Source: Kluyvera intermedia
GTDB lineage: Bacteria; Pseudomonadota; Gammaproteobacteria; Enterobacterales; Enterobacteriaceae
Reading direction: 5' to 3'
Length of the DNA: 34,072 bases
NCBI RefSeq assembly: GCF_021440345.1
Contig: NZ_JAKCNS010000064.1
Location: 1 to 34,072, forward strand
A program made the position numbers and the translations under genes. This document shows, one piece after another, positions 1-10,615 of this stretch. The first letter of the stretch is position 1; every line of letters starts with the position of its first letter. Under the pieces are notes generated by a model. It saw nothing but the letters and a program-made list of their open reading frames with translations. It did no database searches and was not told where the DNA came from.

Positions 1-159
1 TCCAATATAATAACGTTACTGTATCAAACAAATAATTAATACTGCTGAATGAAGTTACTGGCAGGGTTAACTAAAGCAGTATTGCATATCAATTTATGCA
101 CAATCACTTAGAAAACATAAAAAATATAATAAGTAAAATTAAAACTAAGCCACACTAAT
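1..159. other. AT-rich intergenic DNA downstream of pobR-like gene
   Basis: No gene is visible. The stretch is strongly AT-rich. It holds a 9-bp inverted repeat, AATACTGCT at 38-46 and AGCAGTATT at 75-83, with a 28-nt loop. It could be a weak structure beyond the end of the minus-strand pob genes, but there is no T-run, so it is not called a terminator. Confidence 0.4.
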
Positions 160-1059
160 TTATAACTCCTTAACCATTCCCAGTTTGAATTCTTTGGGGG
201 CCATACCGCCCTTCTTACGGAAAAAACGAGAGAAATAAGTAACATCGCTAAATCCTAAGTAATCAGACACTTGCGTGACAGTCATACTGGTGTACTGCAG
301 GCTTCTTTTCGCCTCAAGCAGCAGTCGTTGATGCAAGACCCCTAACGCGCTGGTATCGTGAAATTCCCGGCACAAACAGTTCAAATGCGTCGTCGAGACC
401 CCCAGTTTTTGCGCATATTCAGCAATCGAGAGATGCTCACGATAGTGGCTTTCCATCAGACGTGAAAAATTGCGCAGCACGACACGTTTGCGCTCACTCT
501 TGTCTTCCACCGCTGCCACCTGCGCTCCTTGCCGATTAAGCCAAACCAGCAGCGCACTAAGTAGCGAGTAGAGCATCATTTCTCGCGCATCATTATCTTC
601 AGTGTATTCATTAAGTAACGTCGTAAATAGCGTCTGAATATGCCGATTCGATCGTTTAACCGGAATACAGCCAGGCCGGCTAAGTACGTCTAGCTGGCGG
701 CCAAACTGCGTTTCCAGACGACTCAGCAAAGGCAGAGCTAGCGAGAGAACATATCCCTGCGTACCCGGCGAAAAACGAAAACCATGTACGCATAGCGATG
801 GTACGACCTGAATGCTGGCCTCAGTCACCACCCTACGTTCTCCTTCAACCTCAATCTCCGCTTGTCCTTTGTGCAGGTAGAGCAGTTGTACCAGCTCGGC
901 ATGTTGATGCACCCGGATATGCCACTCATACAAACTGCTGCGCTGGAGAATCGACTCACAATGCAACAGCTCAGGCGTCGGCCAGCCCATTTGTTCACCA
1001 TAGAGCTTAAAGACCGGCACAATATCCACCGACTGCACCGCACCTCCCGCTCTTTTCAT
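160..1059 (-). CDS. pobR: AraC-family regulator, PobR-like
   Basis: Predicted activator of the adjacent 4-hydroxybenzoate hydroxylase gene. The 299-residue protein has an N-terminal cupin-like sensing half (about residues 20-150, with HIRVHQHAELVQLLYLHKG typical of AraC cupins) and a C-terminal double helix-turn-helix (about 195-295, ending in SDVTYFSRFFRKKGGMAPKEF). It begins 3 bp after the pobA stop, so the two are probably cotranscribed. The ATG at 1059 has a poor ribosome site. A GTG at codon 8 (1036-1038) is preceded by GGGAGGT and may be the true start. Family assignment is secure. The pobR name rests on context and on the resemblance of such pobA-linked AraC proteins, not on a direct match. 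Confidence 0.75.
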   Translation of the reverse strand: MKRAGGAVQSVDIVPVFKLYGEQMGWPTPELLHCESILQRSSLYEWHIRVHQHAELVQLLYLHKGQAEIEVEGERRVVTEASIQVVPSLCVHGFRFSPGTQGYVLSLALPLLSRLETQFGRQLDVLSRPGCIPVKRSNRHIQTLFTTLLNEYTEDNDAREMMLYSLLSALLVWLNRQGAQVAAVEDKSERKRVVLRNFSRLMESHYREHLSIAEYAQKLGVSTTHLNCLCREFHDTSALGVLHQRLLLEAKRSLQYTSMTVTQVSDYLGFSDVTYFSRFFRKKGGMAPKEFKLGMVKEL

Positions 1060-1062
1060 GCT

Positions 1063-2526
<1,464 letters not shown>

Positions 2527-3303
2527 ATGGAAGTCGATCAGTCAGAACAACGAGTTATTACCCGGCTCTGTATTCAGTGCGGTCTTTTTTTATTGCAGCA
2601 CGGGGCAGAAAGCGCTCTGGTGGAAGAACTCTCTACCCGGCTCGGACGCGCGCTGGGAATGGACAGCGTCGAAAGCGCAATCTCATCAAATGCGATTGTC
2701 CTGACCACCATCAAGGATGGGTTGTGTCTCACCTCTACGCGTAAAAACAGCGATCGTGGCATTAACATGCACGTCGTCACCGAAGTGCAGCACATCGTGA
2801 TTATGGCTGAACACAAACTGCTGGATCATAAAGACGTCGCCAAGCGCTTTGCGCAGATTAAACCGCTGCGCTACCCGCGCTGGCTGGTTGTGCTGATGGT
2901 TGGGTTGTCATGCGCCTGTTTCTGTAAGCTCAACAATGGCGGCTGGGATGGCGCATTTATCACTTTTTGCGCCAGCACCGTCGCGATGTATATCCGCCAG
3001 ATGCTTACCCACCGCTCCATGCATCCACAGATTAACTTCGCCCTGACCGCCTTCGTGGCAACGACCGTCTCCGGGCTGATGCTACAGCTTCCGGCATTCC
3101 AGCAAACGTCTACCGTGGCCATGGCGGCAAGCGTACTGCTGCTGGTCCCTGGTTTCCCACTGATCAACGCGGTCGCCGACATGTTTAAAGGGCATATCAA
3201 TACCGGGCTAGCCCGCTGGGCCATCGCCAGCTTGTTAACGCTGGCAACCTGCGTGGGTGTAGTGATGGCGATGACGATGTGGGGGCTACGCGGATGGGCG
3301 TAA
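2527..3303 (+). CDS. yjjP: YjjP, ThrE-family exporter subunit
   Basis: Inner-membrane protein of the ThrE/YjjP family. In E. coli YjjP and YjjB together form a succinate exporter. The 258 residues start with a cytoplasmic conserved segment ([29 protein letters not shown], in two parts; also [13 protein letters not shown]) followed by about five hydrophobic segments from residue 118 onward, including [20 protein letters not shown]. It closely resembles E. coli YjjP along its length. Its end overlaps the yjjB start by 10 bp, so the two are translationally coupled. The start ATG has AGGT six bases upstream. Confidence 0.95.
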   Translation: MEVDQSEQRVITRLCIQCGLFLLQHGAESALVEELSTRLGRALGMDSVESAISSNAIVLTTIKDGLCLTSTRKNSDRGINMHVVTEVQHIVIMAEHKLLDHKDVAKRFAQIKPLRYPRWLVVLMVGLSCACFCKLNNGGWDGAFITFCASTVAMYIRQMLTHRSMHPQINFALTAFVATTVSGLMLQLPAFQQTSTVAMAASVLLLVPGFPLINAVADMFKGHINTGLARWAIASLLTLATCVGVVMAMTMWGLRGWA

Positions 3304-3767
3304 TCGATTTTCTGTTACTACTGACGCAAGACATCGTGCTGTCGGCGATCCCTGCCGTCGGCTTTGCAATGGTCTTCAACGTTCCACAGCGCGCGCTACC
3401 CTGGTGTGCGCTACTCGGGGCTATCGGCCACGCTTCACGCTTTGTCATGATGACCTCAGGCTTTAATATTGAATGGGCCACCTTCCTTGCGGCGATGCTG
3501 GTCGGCAGTATTGGCATCCAGTGGTCACGCTGGTATCTGGCACACCCGAAAATTTTCACCGTGGCGGCCGTGATCCCAATGTTCCCCGGTATTTCCGCAT
3601 ATACAGCAATGATCTCTGCGGTGAAAATTAGCCATGTTGGCTATACCGAAGAGATGATGATCACCCTGCTGACTAACTTCCTCAAAGCGTCATCCATCGT
3701 CGGCGCACTCTCCATTGGCCTGTCAATTCCCGGGCTGTGGCTGTATCGCAAGCGTCCGCGGGTGTAA
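3294..3767 (+). CDS. yjjB: YjjB, ThrE-family exporter small subunit
   Basis: Second half of the YjjPB succinate export pair, a 157-residue inner-membrane protein of the ThrE_2 type with four or five hydrophobic helices. The conserved [18 protein letters not shown] segment matches the family, and the end [14 protein letters not shown] is as in E. coli. I chose the ATG at 3294, inside the last codons of yjjP, because it gives the usual 157-residue length. An in-frame alternative upstream adds five residues. A 6-bp GC hairpin (3775-3780 with 3791-3796) lies just past the stop. Confidence 0.95.
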   Translation: MGVIDFLLLLTQDIVLSAIPAVGFAMVFNVPQRALPWCALLGAIGHASRFVMMTSGFNIEWATFLAAMLVGSIGIQWSRWYLAHPKIFTVAAVIPMFPGISAYTAMISAVKISHVGYTEEMMITLLTNFLKASSIVGALSIGLSIPGLWLYRKRPRV

Positions 3768-3774
3768 CTACAAA

Positions 3775-3865
3775 GGCGGCGCGGGAGAGTGCCGCCCTTC
3801 CCAAAGCTTGTGCTACTATGTGCAGTATTCGTGCGGACTTCCCGCACCCTTCCCGTTGTTTTTTT
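3775..3865 (+). terminator. Hairpins between yjjB and dnaT
   Basis: Two GC-rich hairpins lie here: GGCGGC 3775-3780 with GCCGCC 3791-3796, and GTGCGG 3831-3836 with CCGCAC 3842-3847. A seven-T run follows at 3859-3865, 11 bases beyond the second stem. Termination or attenuation ahead of dnaT is possible, but the T-run is too far away for a textbook terminator. Confidence 0.35.
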
Positions 3866-3883
3866 CTGTATTGAGATAGTGTT

Positions 3884-4423
3884 ATGTCTTCGCGAATTTT
3901 AACGCCCAACGTGATTGGTATTGATGCGTTCAACGCCGATCCCGTTGCTATTCTTGCGCAAACCCAGGGCGGTGCGCTTGCGGTGTTTGCCAATAATGCG
4001 CCCGCGTTCTATGCCATTACGCAAGAACGGCTGGCACAACTGCTGGCACTGGAAGAAAAACTATCCCGTCCAGGCAGCGACGTGGCGCTGGATGCGCAGT
4101 TTTTTGAAGAACCCACCCCGGCACCTATCGCCGTGCCAATGGGGAAATTCGCCATGTACGCAGGCTGGCAGCCGGATGCGGAATTCCTGCGCCTTTCCGC
4201 GCTATGGGGCATTGCGCTTAGCGAGCCCGTGACGCCGGAAGAGCTGGCTTCGTTCGTTGCCTACTGGCAAGCTGAAGGCAAAGTGTTCCATCACGTACAG
4301 TGGCAGCAAAAACTGGCGCGCAGCGTGCAAATGGGCCGGGCAAACGGCAGCAACCAGACGCGCCGCGATATCAATACGGTCAGCGAGCCTGACAGTCATA
4401 TTCCACCGGGTTTCAGAGGTTGA
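3884..4423 (+). CDS. dnaT: Primosomal protein DnaT
   Basis: Primosome component that bridges PriB-bound single-stranded DNA and the DnaB-DnaC complex during replication restart. The 179 residues equal E. coli DnaT. Conserved blocks include [38 protein letters not shown], the C-terminal [21 protein letters not shown] domain, and the tail [16 protein letters not shown]. The stop codon is 2 bases before the dnaC start, matching the dnaTC operon of enterobacteria. The N-terminal 30 residues vary more than the rest, as is normal between genera. Confidence 0.97.
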   Translation: MSSRILTPNVIGIDAFNADPVAILAQTQGGALAVFANNAPAFYAITQERLAQLLALEEKLSRPGSDVALDAQFFEEPTPAPIAVPMGKFAMYAGWQPDAEFLRLSALWGIALSEPVTPEELASFVAYWQAEGKVFHHVQWQQKLARSVQMGRANGSNQTRRDINTVSEPDSHIPPGFRG

Positions 4424-4425
4424 GC

Positions 4426-5163
4426 ATGAAAGACGTTGGCGAATTAATGAAACGCTTGCAGAAGATGATGCCAGCACATATCAAACCGGCGTTCAAAACC
4501 GGCGAAGAGCTGCTGGCCTGGCAAAAGGAACAGGGCGAGATCCGCGCTGCGGCGCTGGCACGGGAAAACCGTGCCATGAAGATGCAGCGCACCTTCAACC
4601 GCTCCGGTATTCGTCCGCTGCACCAGAACTGCTCGTTTGATAACTACCGCGTCGAAAATGAAGGCCAGATGAACGCGCTGGCCAAAGCACGCCAGTACGT
4701 CGATGAATTCGACGGAAACATCGCCAGCTTTATTTTTTCCGGCAAACCGGGCACAGGTAAAAATCACCTGGCGGCGGCCATCTGCAACGAGCTGCTGCTG
4801 CGCGGTAAATCGGTACTGATCATTACCGTCGCCGATATTATGTCGGCAATGAAAGAGACTTTCGGCAATCGGGAAACCAGCGAAGAACAGCTGATAAGCG
4901 ATCTGAGCAACGTCGATCTGCTGGTTATCGATGAGATCGGCATGCAGACCGAATCACGCTATGAAAAAGTGATCATCAACCAAATCGTCGATCGTCGTTC
5001 TTCATCCAAGCGGCCAACCGGTATGTTGACCAATAGCAATCTGGAAGAAATGAACAAGATGCTGGGCGAGCGCGTGATGGACCGTATGCGCCTGGGCAAC
5101 AGCCTGTGGGTCATTTTTAACTGGGATAGTTATCGCAGTCGGGTGACTGGCAAAGAGTATTAA
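4426..5163 (+). CDS. dnaC: DNA helicase loader DnaC
   Basis: AAA+ ATPase that holds the DnaB helicase open and loads it onto single-stranded DNA at the origin and at restarted forks. It has 245 residues, as in E. coli. The N-terminal DnaB-binding part is MKDVGELMKRLQKMMPAHIK. Walker A is GKPGTGKN at 106-113, Walker B is LLVIDEIG, and the C-terminal part carries the NSLWVIFNWDSYRSRV segment. I chose ATG 4426 over a TTG at 4420 because it reproduces the E. coli start. The ribosome site AGAGG lies inside the end of dnaT, indicating coupled translation. Confidence 0.97.
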   Translation: MKDVGELMKRLQKMMPAHIKPAFKTGEELLAWQKEQGEIRAAALARENRAMKMQRTFNRSGIRPLHQNCSFDNYRVENEGQMNALAKARQYVDEFDGNIASFIFSGKPGTGKNHLAAAICNELLLRGKSVLIITVADIMSAMKETFGNRETSEEQLISDLSNVDLLVIDEIGMQTESRYEKVIINQIVDRRSSSKRPTGMLTNSNLEEMNKMLGERVMDRMRLGNSLWVIFNWDSYRSRVTGKEY

Positions 5164-5231
5164 GATAAATCCGGTGAATGAGAAGCGTATACTCATCAGG
5201 TTAACTTTTACTTGCACACACGAGTCCATCC

Positions 5232-5723
5232 ATGAAATCAGTAAAATCGATGCTTTGCCGCATCATCATTGCTAGTGCGTTTGTTTCCACTGCGGCAGGT
5301 GCCGTATCGCTACAAGATCTGAGCAGCGCAGCGACCCAGCTTACCGGCGGCAACAGCACCACCCAAAGCGGCGGTTCTTCACTCTCGTCCTTAACCAGCC
5401 TGCTTAACGGCGGCAGCCAGTCATTGAGTTCCAGCTCCATGAACAACGCGGCAGGGATCATGCAATACTGCGCGAAACAGAAACTGGCTTCCGTCACCAA
5501 CGTTGATAACGTGAAAAACCAGGTGCTGGATAAACTGGGCCTTAGTACCCCAGCCGAGCAGAAAAAAGACACCGGCTACATGGACGGTATTGAAGGTCTG
5601 CTGAGTGCCAAAGATGGCCAGAAGCTGGATCTCGACAGCTTAGGTAATACCGAACTGGGCAAAAAAGTAAAAACCAAAGCCTGCGATCTGGTGCTGAAAC
5701 AGGGCGTTAACTTCCTTTCCTGA
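5232..5723 (+). CDS. yjjA: YjjA, DUF2501 exported protein
   Basis: Small exported protein of the DUF2501 family with no known function. The 163 residues begin with a signal peptide (about 1-24, ending near STAAGA). A low-complexity Ser/Gly/Asn segment follows at about 30-70 (LTGGNSTTQSGGSSLSSL), then conserved MQYCAKQKLASVTNVDNVK and KTKACDLVLKQG with two cysteines that could form a disulfide. It follows dnaC by 68 bp, as in E. coli. A long perfect palindrome begins 7 bp after the stop. Confidence 0.93.
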   Translation: MKSVKSMLCRIIIASAFVSTAAGAVSLQDLSSAATQLTGGNSTTQSGGSSLSSLTSLLNGGSQSLSSSSMNNAAGIMQYCAKQKLASVTNVDNVKNQVLDKLGLSTPAEQKKDTGYMDGIEGLLSAKDGQKLDLDSLGNTELGKKVKTKACDLVLKQGVNFLS

Positions 5724-5729
5724 TGCCTT

Positions 5730-5768
5730 TTTACGATGAATGAGATCCTTCATCTCATTCATCGTAAA
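5730..5768. terminator. 17-bp perfect palindromic hairpin after yjjA
   Basis: The arms 5730-5746 and 5752-5768 are exact reverse complements (outer TTTACGATGA, inner GAGAT) around the loop CCTTC. Because the arms are symmetric, the RNA of either strand would fold. There is no clean T-run afterwards. It may be a terminator that relies on its outer A/T pairs, or an RNA-stabilising 3' structure for yjjA. Confidence 0.6.
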
Positions 5769-5857
5769 TATTCCGTAACACAAAAAATCGTCTATTTCTA
5801 AACCAATTCTGAATAACACCACACTTTGATCACATTAGAATTGCAGACAGATGACGA

Positions 5858-5872
5858 CACAATTAAATTGTG
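5858..5872. promoter_or_regulatory. 15-bp palindrome upstream of opgB
   Basis: CACAATT-A-AATTGTG is a perfect inverted repeat 50 bp ahead of the opgB start. It could be an operator or chance A/T symmetry. No regulator can be named for it. Confidence 0.3.
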
Positions 5873-5921
5873 AAGTTAATTTCTGTTCAGCCAGCACACC
5901 TGGCGCTGTCGAGGATGTGAA

Positions 5922-8216
5922 GTGTCAGAGTTGTTATCTCTCGTACTATTTCTGGCTTCTATCGCGATTTACGCGTGGAAGGCGGGGCGTAATAAATGGT
6001 GGTTTGCTGCCACCTTAGCGGTACTGGGCCTGTTTGTGGTCCTGAATATTACGCTGTACGCAAGTGACTACTTCACCGGCGATGGCATCACCGATGCGGT
6101 GCTCTACACCCTGACCAATAGCCTGACGGGCGCGGGTGTCGGCAAATACATTCTCCCAGGGCTGGGTATTGTTGCCGCGCTGGTCGCCGTATTTGGTGGG
6201 TTAGGCTGGCTGCTGCGCCGTCGCCGCCATCATCCCCATCACTTTGGCTATAGCCTGCTGGCACTGATTCTGGCCGTCGGGTCAGTGGACGCCAGCCCGG
6301 CATTTCGCCAGATTAGCGAGCTGGTAAAATCGCAATCGCGTGACGGCGATCCTGACTTCTCGGCCTACTACAAAGAGCCGTCGAAGACGATCCCAAATCC
6401 AAAATTAAACCTTGTCTACATCTATGGTGAAAGCCTTGAGCGCACCTACTTTGACGAGCAGGCCTTCCCTAATCTGGCCCCGGAACTGGGCGCGCTAAAG
6501 AACGAAGGGCTCGATTTCAGTCACACCATGCAGCTGCCGGGCACCGACTACACGATTGCCGGAATGGTCGCCTCTCAGTGTGGTATTCCGTTGTTTGCGC
6601 CGTTTGAAGGTAACGCCTCCGCCTCGCTTTCGAGCTTTTTCCCGCAGAATATCTGTCTTGGCGATATCCTGAAAAACTCCGGCTACGAAAACTACTTCGT
6701 TCAGGGCGCCAACCTGCGCTTTGCCGGCAAAGATGTGTTCCTGAAATCGCACGGCTTTGATTATCTGTACGGCGCGGAAGAGCTGAAAACCACCGTTGCC
6801 GACCCGGCCTACAAAAATGACTGGGGCTACTATGACGACACCGTACTCGATGAAGCCTGGAAGAAATTTGAGACCCTCTCCCGCGAAGGGAAACGTTTCT
6901 CATTGTTTACCCTAACCGTAGACACTCACCATCCGGATGGTTTCATTTCGCGCTCCTGTAACCGCAAACGCTATGACATCAACGGTAAAGCCAACCAGTC
7001 ATTTAGCGCGGTGGCCTGCAGTCAGGAAAATATTGCTGAATTTATCAATAAGATAAAAGCATCGCCGTGGTTCAAAAACACCATTATCGTCGTCTCTTCC
7101 GATCACCTCGCGATGAAAAATACCGCCTGGGATGAGCTGAACAAGCAGGACCGCAGCAATCTGTTCTTCGTGCTGCGTGGCGATAAACCCGACACGCAGG
7201 ATCTGCTGGCGGTGAAGCGTAATACCATGGATAACGGCGCCACGGTGCTGGATATTCTCGGCGGCGACAACTTTATCGGCCTTGGCCGCAGCAGCCTGTC
7301 CGGGCAATCGCTTTCCGAAGTGTTCCTTAACATGAAAGAAAAAGTGCTGGCCTGGAAGCCTGACGTTATCCGCCTGTGGAACTTCCCGAAAGAGATCAAA
7401 GCCTTCTCTATCGATACCCAGAAAAACATGATCGCATTCTCCGGCAGCCATTTCCGCCTGCCGCTGCTGCTGCGCGTTTCGGATAACCGCGTTGAACCGC
7501 TGCCGGAAAGCGAGTACTCCGCGCCGCTGCGCTATCAGCTGGCTGATTTCGCCCCGCGCGACAATTTCGTCTGGGTTGACCGTTGCTACAAGATGGCACA
7601 GCTGTGGTCACCAGAGCTCTCGCTTTCCACCAACTGGTGCGTCTCACAGGGCCAACTGGGCGGTGAGCAGAAAGTACAGCAGGTCGATAAAGCGATATGG
7701 AACGGCAAAACCGAGTTCAAAGATACGGTTATCGATATGGTGCGCTACAAAGGCAATGTCGACTCGCTGAAAATCGTCGATAACGATATTCGCTACAAGG
7801 CCGACAGCTTTATCTTCAACGTTGCCGGCGCGCCGGAGGAAGTGAAGAGCTTTAGCGGCATCTCGCGTCCTGAATCCTGGGGCCGCTGGTCCAACGCGCA
7901 GCTGGGTAAAGAGGTGAAAATTGAATATCAGCACCCGCTACCGAAGCGCTTCGATCTGGTGATCACCGCCAAAGCCTATGGCCCTAACGCCAATCAACCA
8001 ATCCCGATACGCGTGGGTAAAAACGAACAGCTGTTGACGCTGAACAACGACGTCACCACCACCACGCTGCACTTCGAGAACCCAGCGAACGCCAATACGC
8101 TGGTGATCGTCCCGCCGGATCCGCAGTCGACTAACGATGGCAATATTCTCGGCCACTCCCCGCGCCAGCTGGGCATTGGCATGGTAGAAATCAAAGTAGT
8201 CGCCTCAGAAGGCTAA
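5922..8216 (+). CDS. opgB: Phosphoglycerol transferase I
   Basis: Moves sn-1-phosphoglycerol from phosphatidylglycerol onto osmoregulated periplasmic glucans. It is anchored in the inner membrane with a periplasmic catalytic domain. The 764 residues compare with 763 in E. coli. Hydrophobic segments lie near 4-18, 29-47, 76-98 and 109-123. The alkaline-phosphatase/LTA-synthase-type domain has GES at 169-171, the likely nucleophile Thr211 in [15 protein letters not shown], and SSDHLAM. The start is GTG, with GAGGATGTGAA upstream; no in-frame ATG gives a better fit. It is separated from yjjA by a long hairpin. The E. coli lgo genes that lie between opgB and tsr are absent here. Confidence 0.97.
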   Translation: MSELLSLVLFLASIAIYAWKAGRNKWWFAATLAVLGLFVVLNITLYASDYFTGDGITDAVLYTLTNSLTGAGVGKYILPGLGIVAALVAVFGGLGWLLRRRRHHPHHFGYSLLALILAVGSVDASPAFRQISELVKSQSRDGDPDFSAYYKEPSKTIPNPKLNLVYIYGESLERTYFDEQAFPNLAPELGALKNEGLDFSHTMQLPGTDYTIAGMVASQCGIPLFAPFEGNASASLSSFFPQNICLGDILKNSGYENYFVQGANLRFAGKDVFLKSHGFDYLYGAEELKTTVADPAYKNDWGYYDDTVLDEAWKKFETLSREGKRFSLFTLTVDTHHPDGFISRSCNRKRYDINGKANQSFSAVACSQENIAEFINKIKASPWFKNTIIVVSSDHLAMKNTAWDELNKQDRSNLFFVLRGDKPDTQDLLAVKRNTMDNGATVLDILGGDNFIGLGRSSLSGQSLSEVFLNMKEKVLAWKPDVIRLWNFPKEIKAFSIDTQKNMIAFSGSHFRLPLLLRVSDNRVEPLPESEYSAPLRYQLADFAPRDNFVWVDRCYKMAQLWSPELSLSTNWCVSQGQLGGEQKVQQVDKAIWNGKTEFKDTVIDMVRYKGNVDSLKIVDNDIRYKADSFIFNVAGAPEEVKSFSGISRPESWGRWSNAQLGKEVKIEYQHPLPKRFDLVITAKAYGPNANQPIPIRVGKNEQLLTLNNDVTTTTLHFENPANANTLVIVPPDPQSTNDGNILGHSPRQLGIGMVEIKVVASEG

Positions 8217-8225
8217 TTCCATCGC

Positions 8226-8251
8226 GCCCGGTAGTCATCAAGCTGCCGGGC
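8226..8251 (+). terminator. Hairpin after opgB
   Basis: GCCCGGTAG (8226-8234) pairs with CTGCCGGGC (8243-8251) over nine positions, including one G-U. It starts 10 bp after the opgB stop and resembles a half REP unit. There is no T-run, so it may act as a 3' end-protecting structure. Confidence 0.45.
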
Positions 8252-8271
8252 CTATCCCCAAAGCAGGCCCT

Positions 8272-8787
8272 ATGATCTTCTCCTGTCGGCCTACGAGCCA
8301 ACTCGATGTTGCCGCCTTGCCCGCTATTGAGCGTGCAGCCGGACAACGCTTCACCCAAATACCTGAACTGGCCTGGCTTGCCGAGGGGCCCGTTATTTCC
8401 GTGGATCAGCACCAGCAGGCCGCATCTGATGGCCTGAGCTGGGTTGTGCTGGCTGGCGATTGTCCGGTCGGCTTTCTGCTGGCTGAAGCGCAAGATGATT
8501 CGCTGTTTATTACCGAAATATCGTTGCATCTGGCATGGCAGGGGCAAGGCTTAGGTCGCCGGCTGATTGATTTTGTAGCGGCAGTGGCAAGGGAGAGAGG
8601 CTTTACATCGCTGACGTTAACGACATTTCGGGAGATACCGTGGAATGCGCCATGGTACGCGCGGATGGGGTTTGAAATTTTGCCAGAGGCGACGCTAGAC
8701 GTCGCACTCCGACAGAAACGACAGGAAGAAAGTGCGCATGGCTTTGCATATGAATCACGCTGCGCCATGCGCCTGATGCTGGATTAA
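8272..8787 (+). CDS. GNAT-family N-acetyltransferase
   Basis: Acetyl-CoA-dependent acetyltransferase of the GNAT superfamily, 171 residues; substrate unknown. The acetyl-CoA loop is seen in ISLHLAWQGQGLGRRLIDFV (motif A, R/QxxGxG/A pattern as QGQGLG), followed by the beta-5 strand SLTLTTFREIPWNAPWYARMGFE, typical of the family. It lies between opgB and tsr and converges on tsr with a 25-bp gap. Similar proteins in other enterobacteria are annotated only as GNAT. The sequence gives no hint whether the target is a small molecule or a protein. Confidence 0.85.
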   Translation: MIFSCRPTSQLDVAALPAIERAAGQRFTQIPELAWLAEGPVISVDQHQQAASDGLSWVVLAGDCPVGFLLAEAQDDSLFITEISLHLAWQGQGLGRRLIDFVAAVARERGFTSLTLTTFREIPWNAPWYARMGFEILPEATLDVALRQKRQEESAHGFAYESRCAMRLMLD

Positions 8788-8812
8788 CGCGCCCGGTAGG
8801 CGCGCAACGGCA

Positions 8813-10477
8813 TCAGAAGGTTTCCCAGTTTTCCCCAGTGTCGGTGACAGCTGCTTTACGCAGCGTCGTCGGCGCAGCCGCAACCGTACTCGCTGGCTCA
8901 CGCGCCGCCGCAGCCTGGCCTTGTTGAATACGGAATACCGCCACCGCCTGTGTCAGACGGCTCGCCTGCTCTTCCAGCGCGGCAGCCGCCGCCGCCGACT
9001 CCTCCACCAGCGAGGCGTTCTGCTGAGTCACGCGATCCATCTCGGCAACCGCCAGCCCAACCTGGTCGATACCGCGGCTCTGCTCATCGGACGCCGAGGC
9101 GATTTCACCCATGATATCGGTCACGCGGGTGACTGCATTCACGATTTCATCCATGGTTTCACCGGCGCTTTCCACCAGCGTAGAACCAAGATCGACACGG
9201 TTTACCGAATCTTCAATCAGGCTCTTAATTTCACGAGCAGCCTGGGCGCTACGCTGTGCCAGGTTACGCACTTCGCCCGCGACCACCGCAAAACCACGCC
9301 CCTGCTCGCCTGCACGTGCGGCTTCAACCGCGGCGTTCAGCGCCAGAATGTTGGTCTGGAAGGCAATGCCGTCAATGACGCTAATAATATCGGCGATTTT
9401 CTGCGAACTGGCGGTGATGTCGCGCATCGTCTGCACCACGTTATCCACCACTTTACCGCCCTTCTGCGCGGTTTCCGACGCGCTCAGCGCCAGATGGCTG
9501 GCCTGACGGGCGTTTTCGGCGTTCTGCTTCACGGTAGCGGTCAGCTCTTCCATGCTGGCTGCTGTCTCTTCCAGAGAAGCGGCCTGCTGTTCGGTGCGGG
9601 AAGAGAGATCGTTGTTGCCCATCGCGATTTCGCTGGCACCACTGTAAATCGCATCGGCACCCTGACGCACTTCACCCACGGTACGCGCCAGCTCGCCCTG
9701 CATATGACGCAGAGAGTGTGCCAGTTCGCCCATTTCGTTGTGGCTCTCGACATCAATACGCTTCACCAGATCGCCACCAGCGATATGACGAATGCTGTCG
9801 ATTAAACGATTCAGTGGAGAGATAAGCGTTTTGCGCACACCCAACCAAACGGAGATGATCACCGCCAGTACCGCCACCATCACGGCAAACAGGATCCACA
9901 TCGCCTGGGTGTAAGACGCATTGCTATCTTTCACCGCCAGATCGTACAGACTGTCGTTCTGCTGCAGGTAGTTGACGTAGGCTTTCTCAAAACCATCCTG
10001 ATAGCCCTGGGTTGGCTGATCGAAGAAATCATTGATCTTGCCTGCCCCCAGCAGTTGAATAAGCTCTGCCAGCGCACCGTGGTAAATATCGTAGTTACGC
10101 TTAATTTCCAGCGCAGCCGCTTCGCTTTGACGCGGATCGCGCGGCAATGCTTCATATTCGGTCCAACGCTTTTCCGCTTCCCCCAGAGATTTGCTGGCAA
10201 TCTGCATCAGTTCAGCGACGGTTGCACCGCTACCGATATTATTCTGATCCATCATGTAGCGGATCCCGGCGCGGTTTAAGGTATTGCGCGTTTGCAGCAG
10301 TGCAACCCAGCTACCGTTTAGCCCGGACTGCTGCGTACGCACCGTTTGCAAAATGGTGAAGTTCTCTTTGTCATGCTTCAGGGAGTTAAAGAACAAGCCA
10401 CCTGATGCCAGCTGCAACAGGCCAAACAACACCAAAACCAGCACAAGGCTGGTGACGATTTTAAGACGGTTTAACAT
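8813..10477 (-). CDS. tsr: Methyl-accepting chemotaxis protein, serine receptor
   Basis: Inner-membrane chemoreceptor for serine and, in E. coli, autoinducer-2 and pH. Its 554 residues compare with 551 in E. coli Tsr. A transmembrane helix lies near 8-30 and another near 193-213. The serine-binding residues Arg64, Asn68, Arg69, Arg73, Phe151, Phe152 and Thr156 are all present at E. coli numbering. A HAMP domain follows, then the signalling hairpin with its invariant tip ([20 protein letters not shown]). The protein ends in NWETF, the CheR/CheB docking pentapeptide. The ribosome site AAAGGAAAGAG precedes the ATG. A sigma-28 promoter lies upstream at 10507-10533, so it is a class 3 flagellar-regulon gene. 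Confidence 0.98.
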   Translation of the reverse strand: MLNRLKIVTSLVLVLVLFGLLQLASGGLFFNSLKHDKENFTILQTVRTQQSGLNGSWVALLQTRNTLNRAGIRYMMDQNNIGSGATVAELMQIASKSLGEAEKRWTEYEALPRDPRQSEAAALEIKRNYDIYHGALAELIQLLGAGKINDFFDQPTQGYQDGFEKAYVNYLQQNDSLYDLAVKDSNASYTQAMWILFAVMVAVLAVIISVWLGVRKTLISPLNRLIDSIRHIAGGDLVKRIDVESHNEMGELAHSLRHMQGELARTVGEVRQGADAIYSGASEIAMGNNDLSSRTEQQAASLEETAASMEELTATVKQNAENARQASHLALSASETAQKGGKVVDNVVQTMRDITASSQKIADIISVIDGIAFQTNILALNAAVEAARAGEQGRGFAVVAGEVRNLAQRSAQAAREIKSLIEDSVNRVDLGSTLVESAGETMDEIVNAVTRVTDIMGEIASASDEQSRGIDQVGLAVAEMDRVTQQNASLVEESAAAAAALEEQASRLTQAVAVFRIQQGQAAAAREPASTVAAAPTTLRKAAVTDTGENWETF

Positions 10478-10506
10478 GTTTCTCTTTCCTTTAGACGAAT
10501 AACAAA

Positions 10507-10533
10507 TTTTCGGCGGGGAAAAGAAAAACTTTA
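10507..10533 (-). promoter_or_regulatory. Sigma-28 (FliA) promoter of tsr
   Basis: Read on the minus strand: TAAAGTTT, 11 bases, then GCCGAAAA. The consensus is TAAAGTTT-N11-GCCGATAA, so only one base differs. It ends about 30 bp before the tsr ATG. Confidence 0.92.
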
Positions 10534-10584
10534 TAGAAATTATGCCTATTAATGCGCGGCAAAATCGCGATATTACGTTAGTAC

Positions 10585-10609
10585 CGCGCCGCCACTGATG
10601 GGCGGCGCG
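10585..10609 (-). terminator. GC-rich hairpin between the Ldh-family gene and tsr
   Basis: CGCGCCGCC (10585-10593) and GGCGGCGCG (10601-10609) form a perfect 9-bp stem with a 7-base loop, starting 7 bp past the stop of the Ldh-family gene. No T-run follows on the minus strand. It probably shields or ends that transcript before the separate tsr promoter. Confidence 0.5.
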
Positions 10610-10615
10610 ACGGGT

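Noticed and set aside
8921-9805. 294-codon open frame on the plus strand
   Set aside because: It is antisense to tsr's conserved signalling domain; composition is unlike a real protein.
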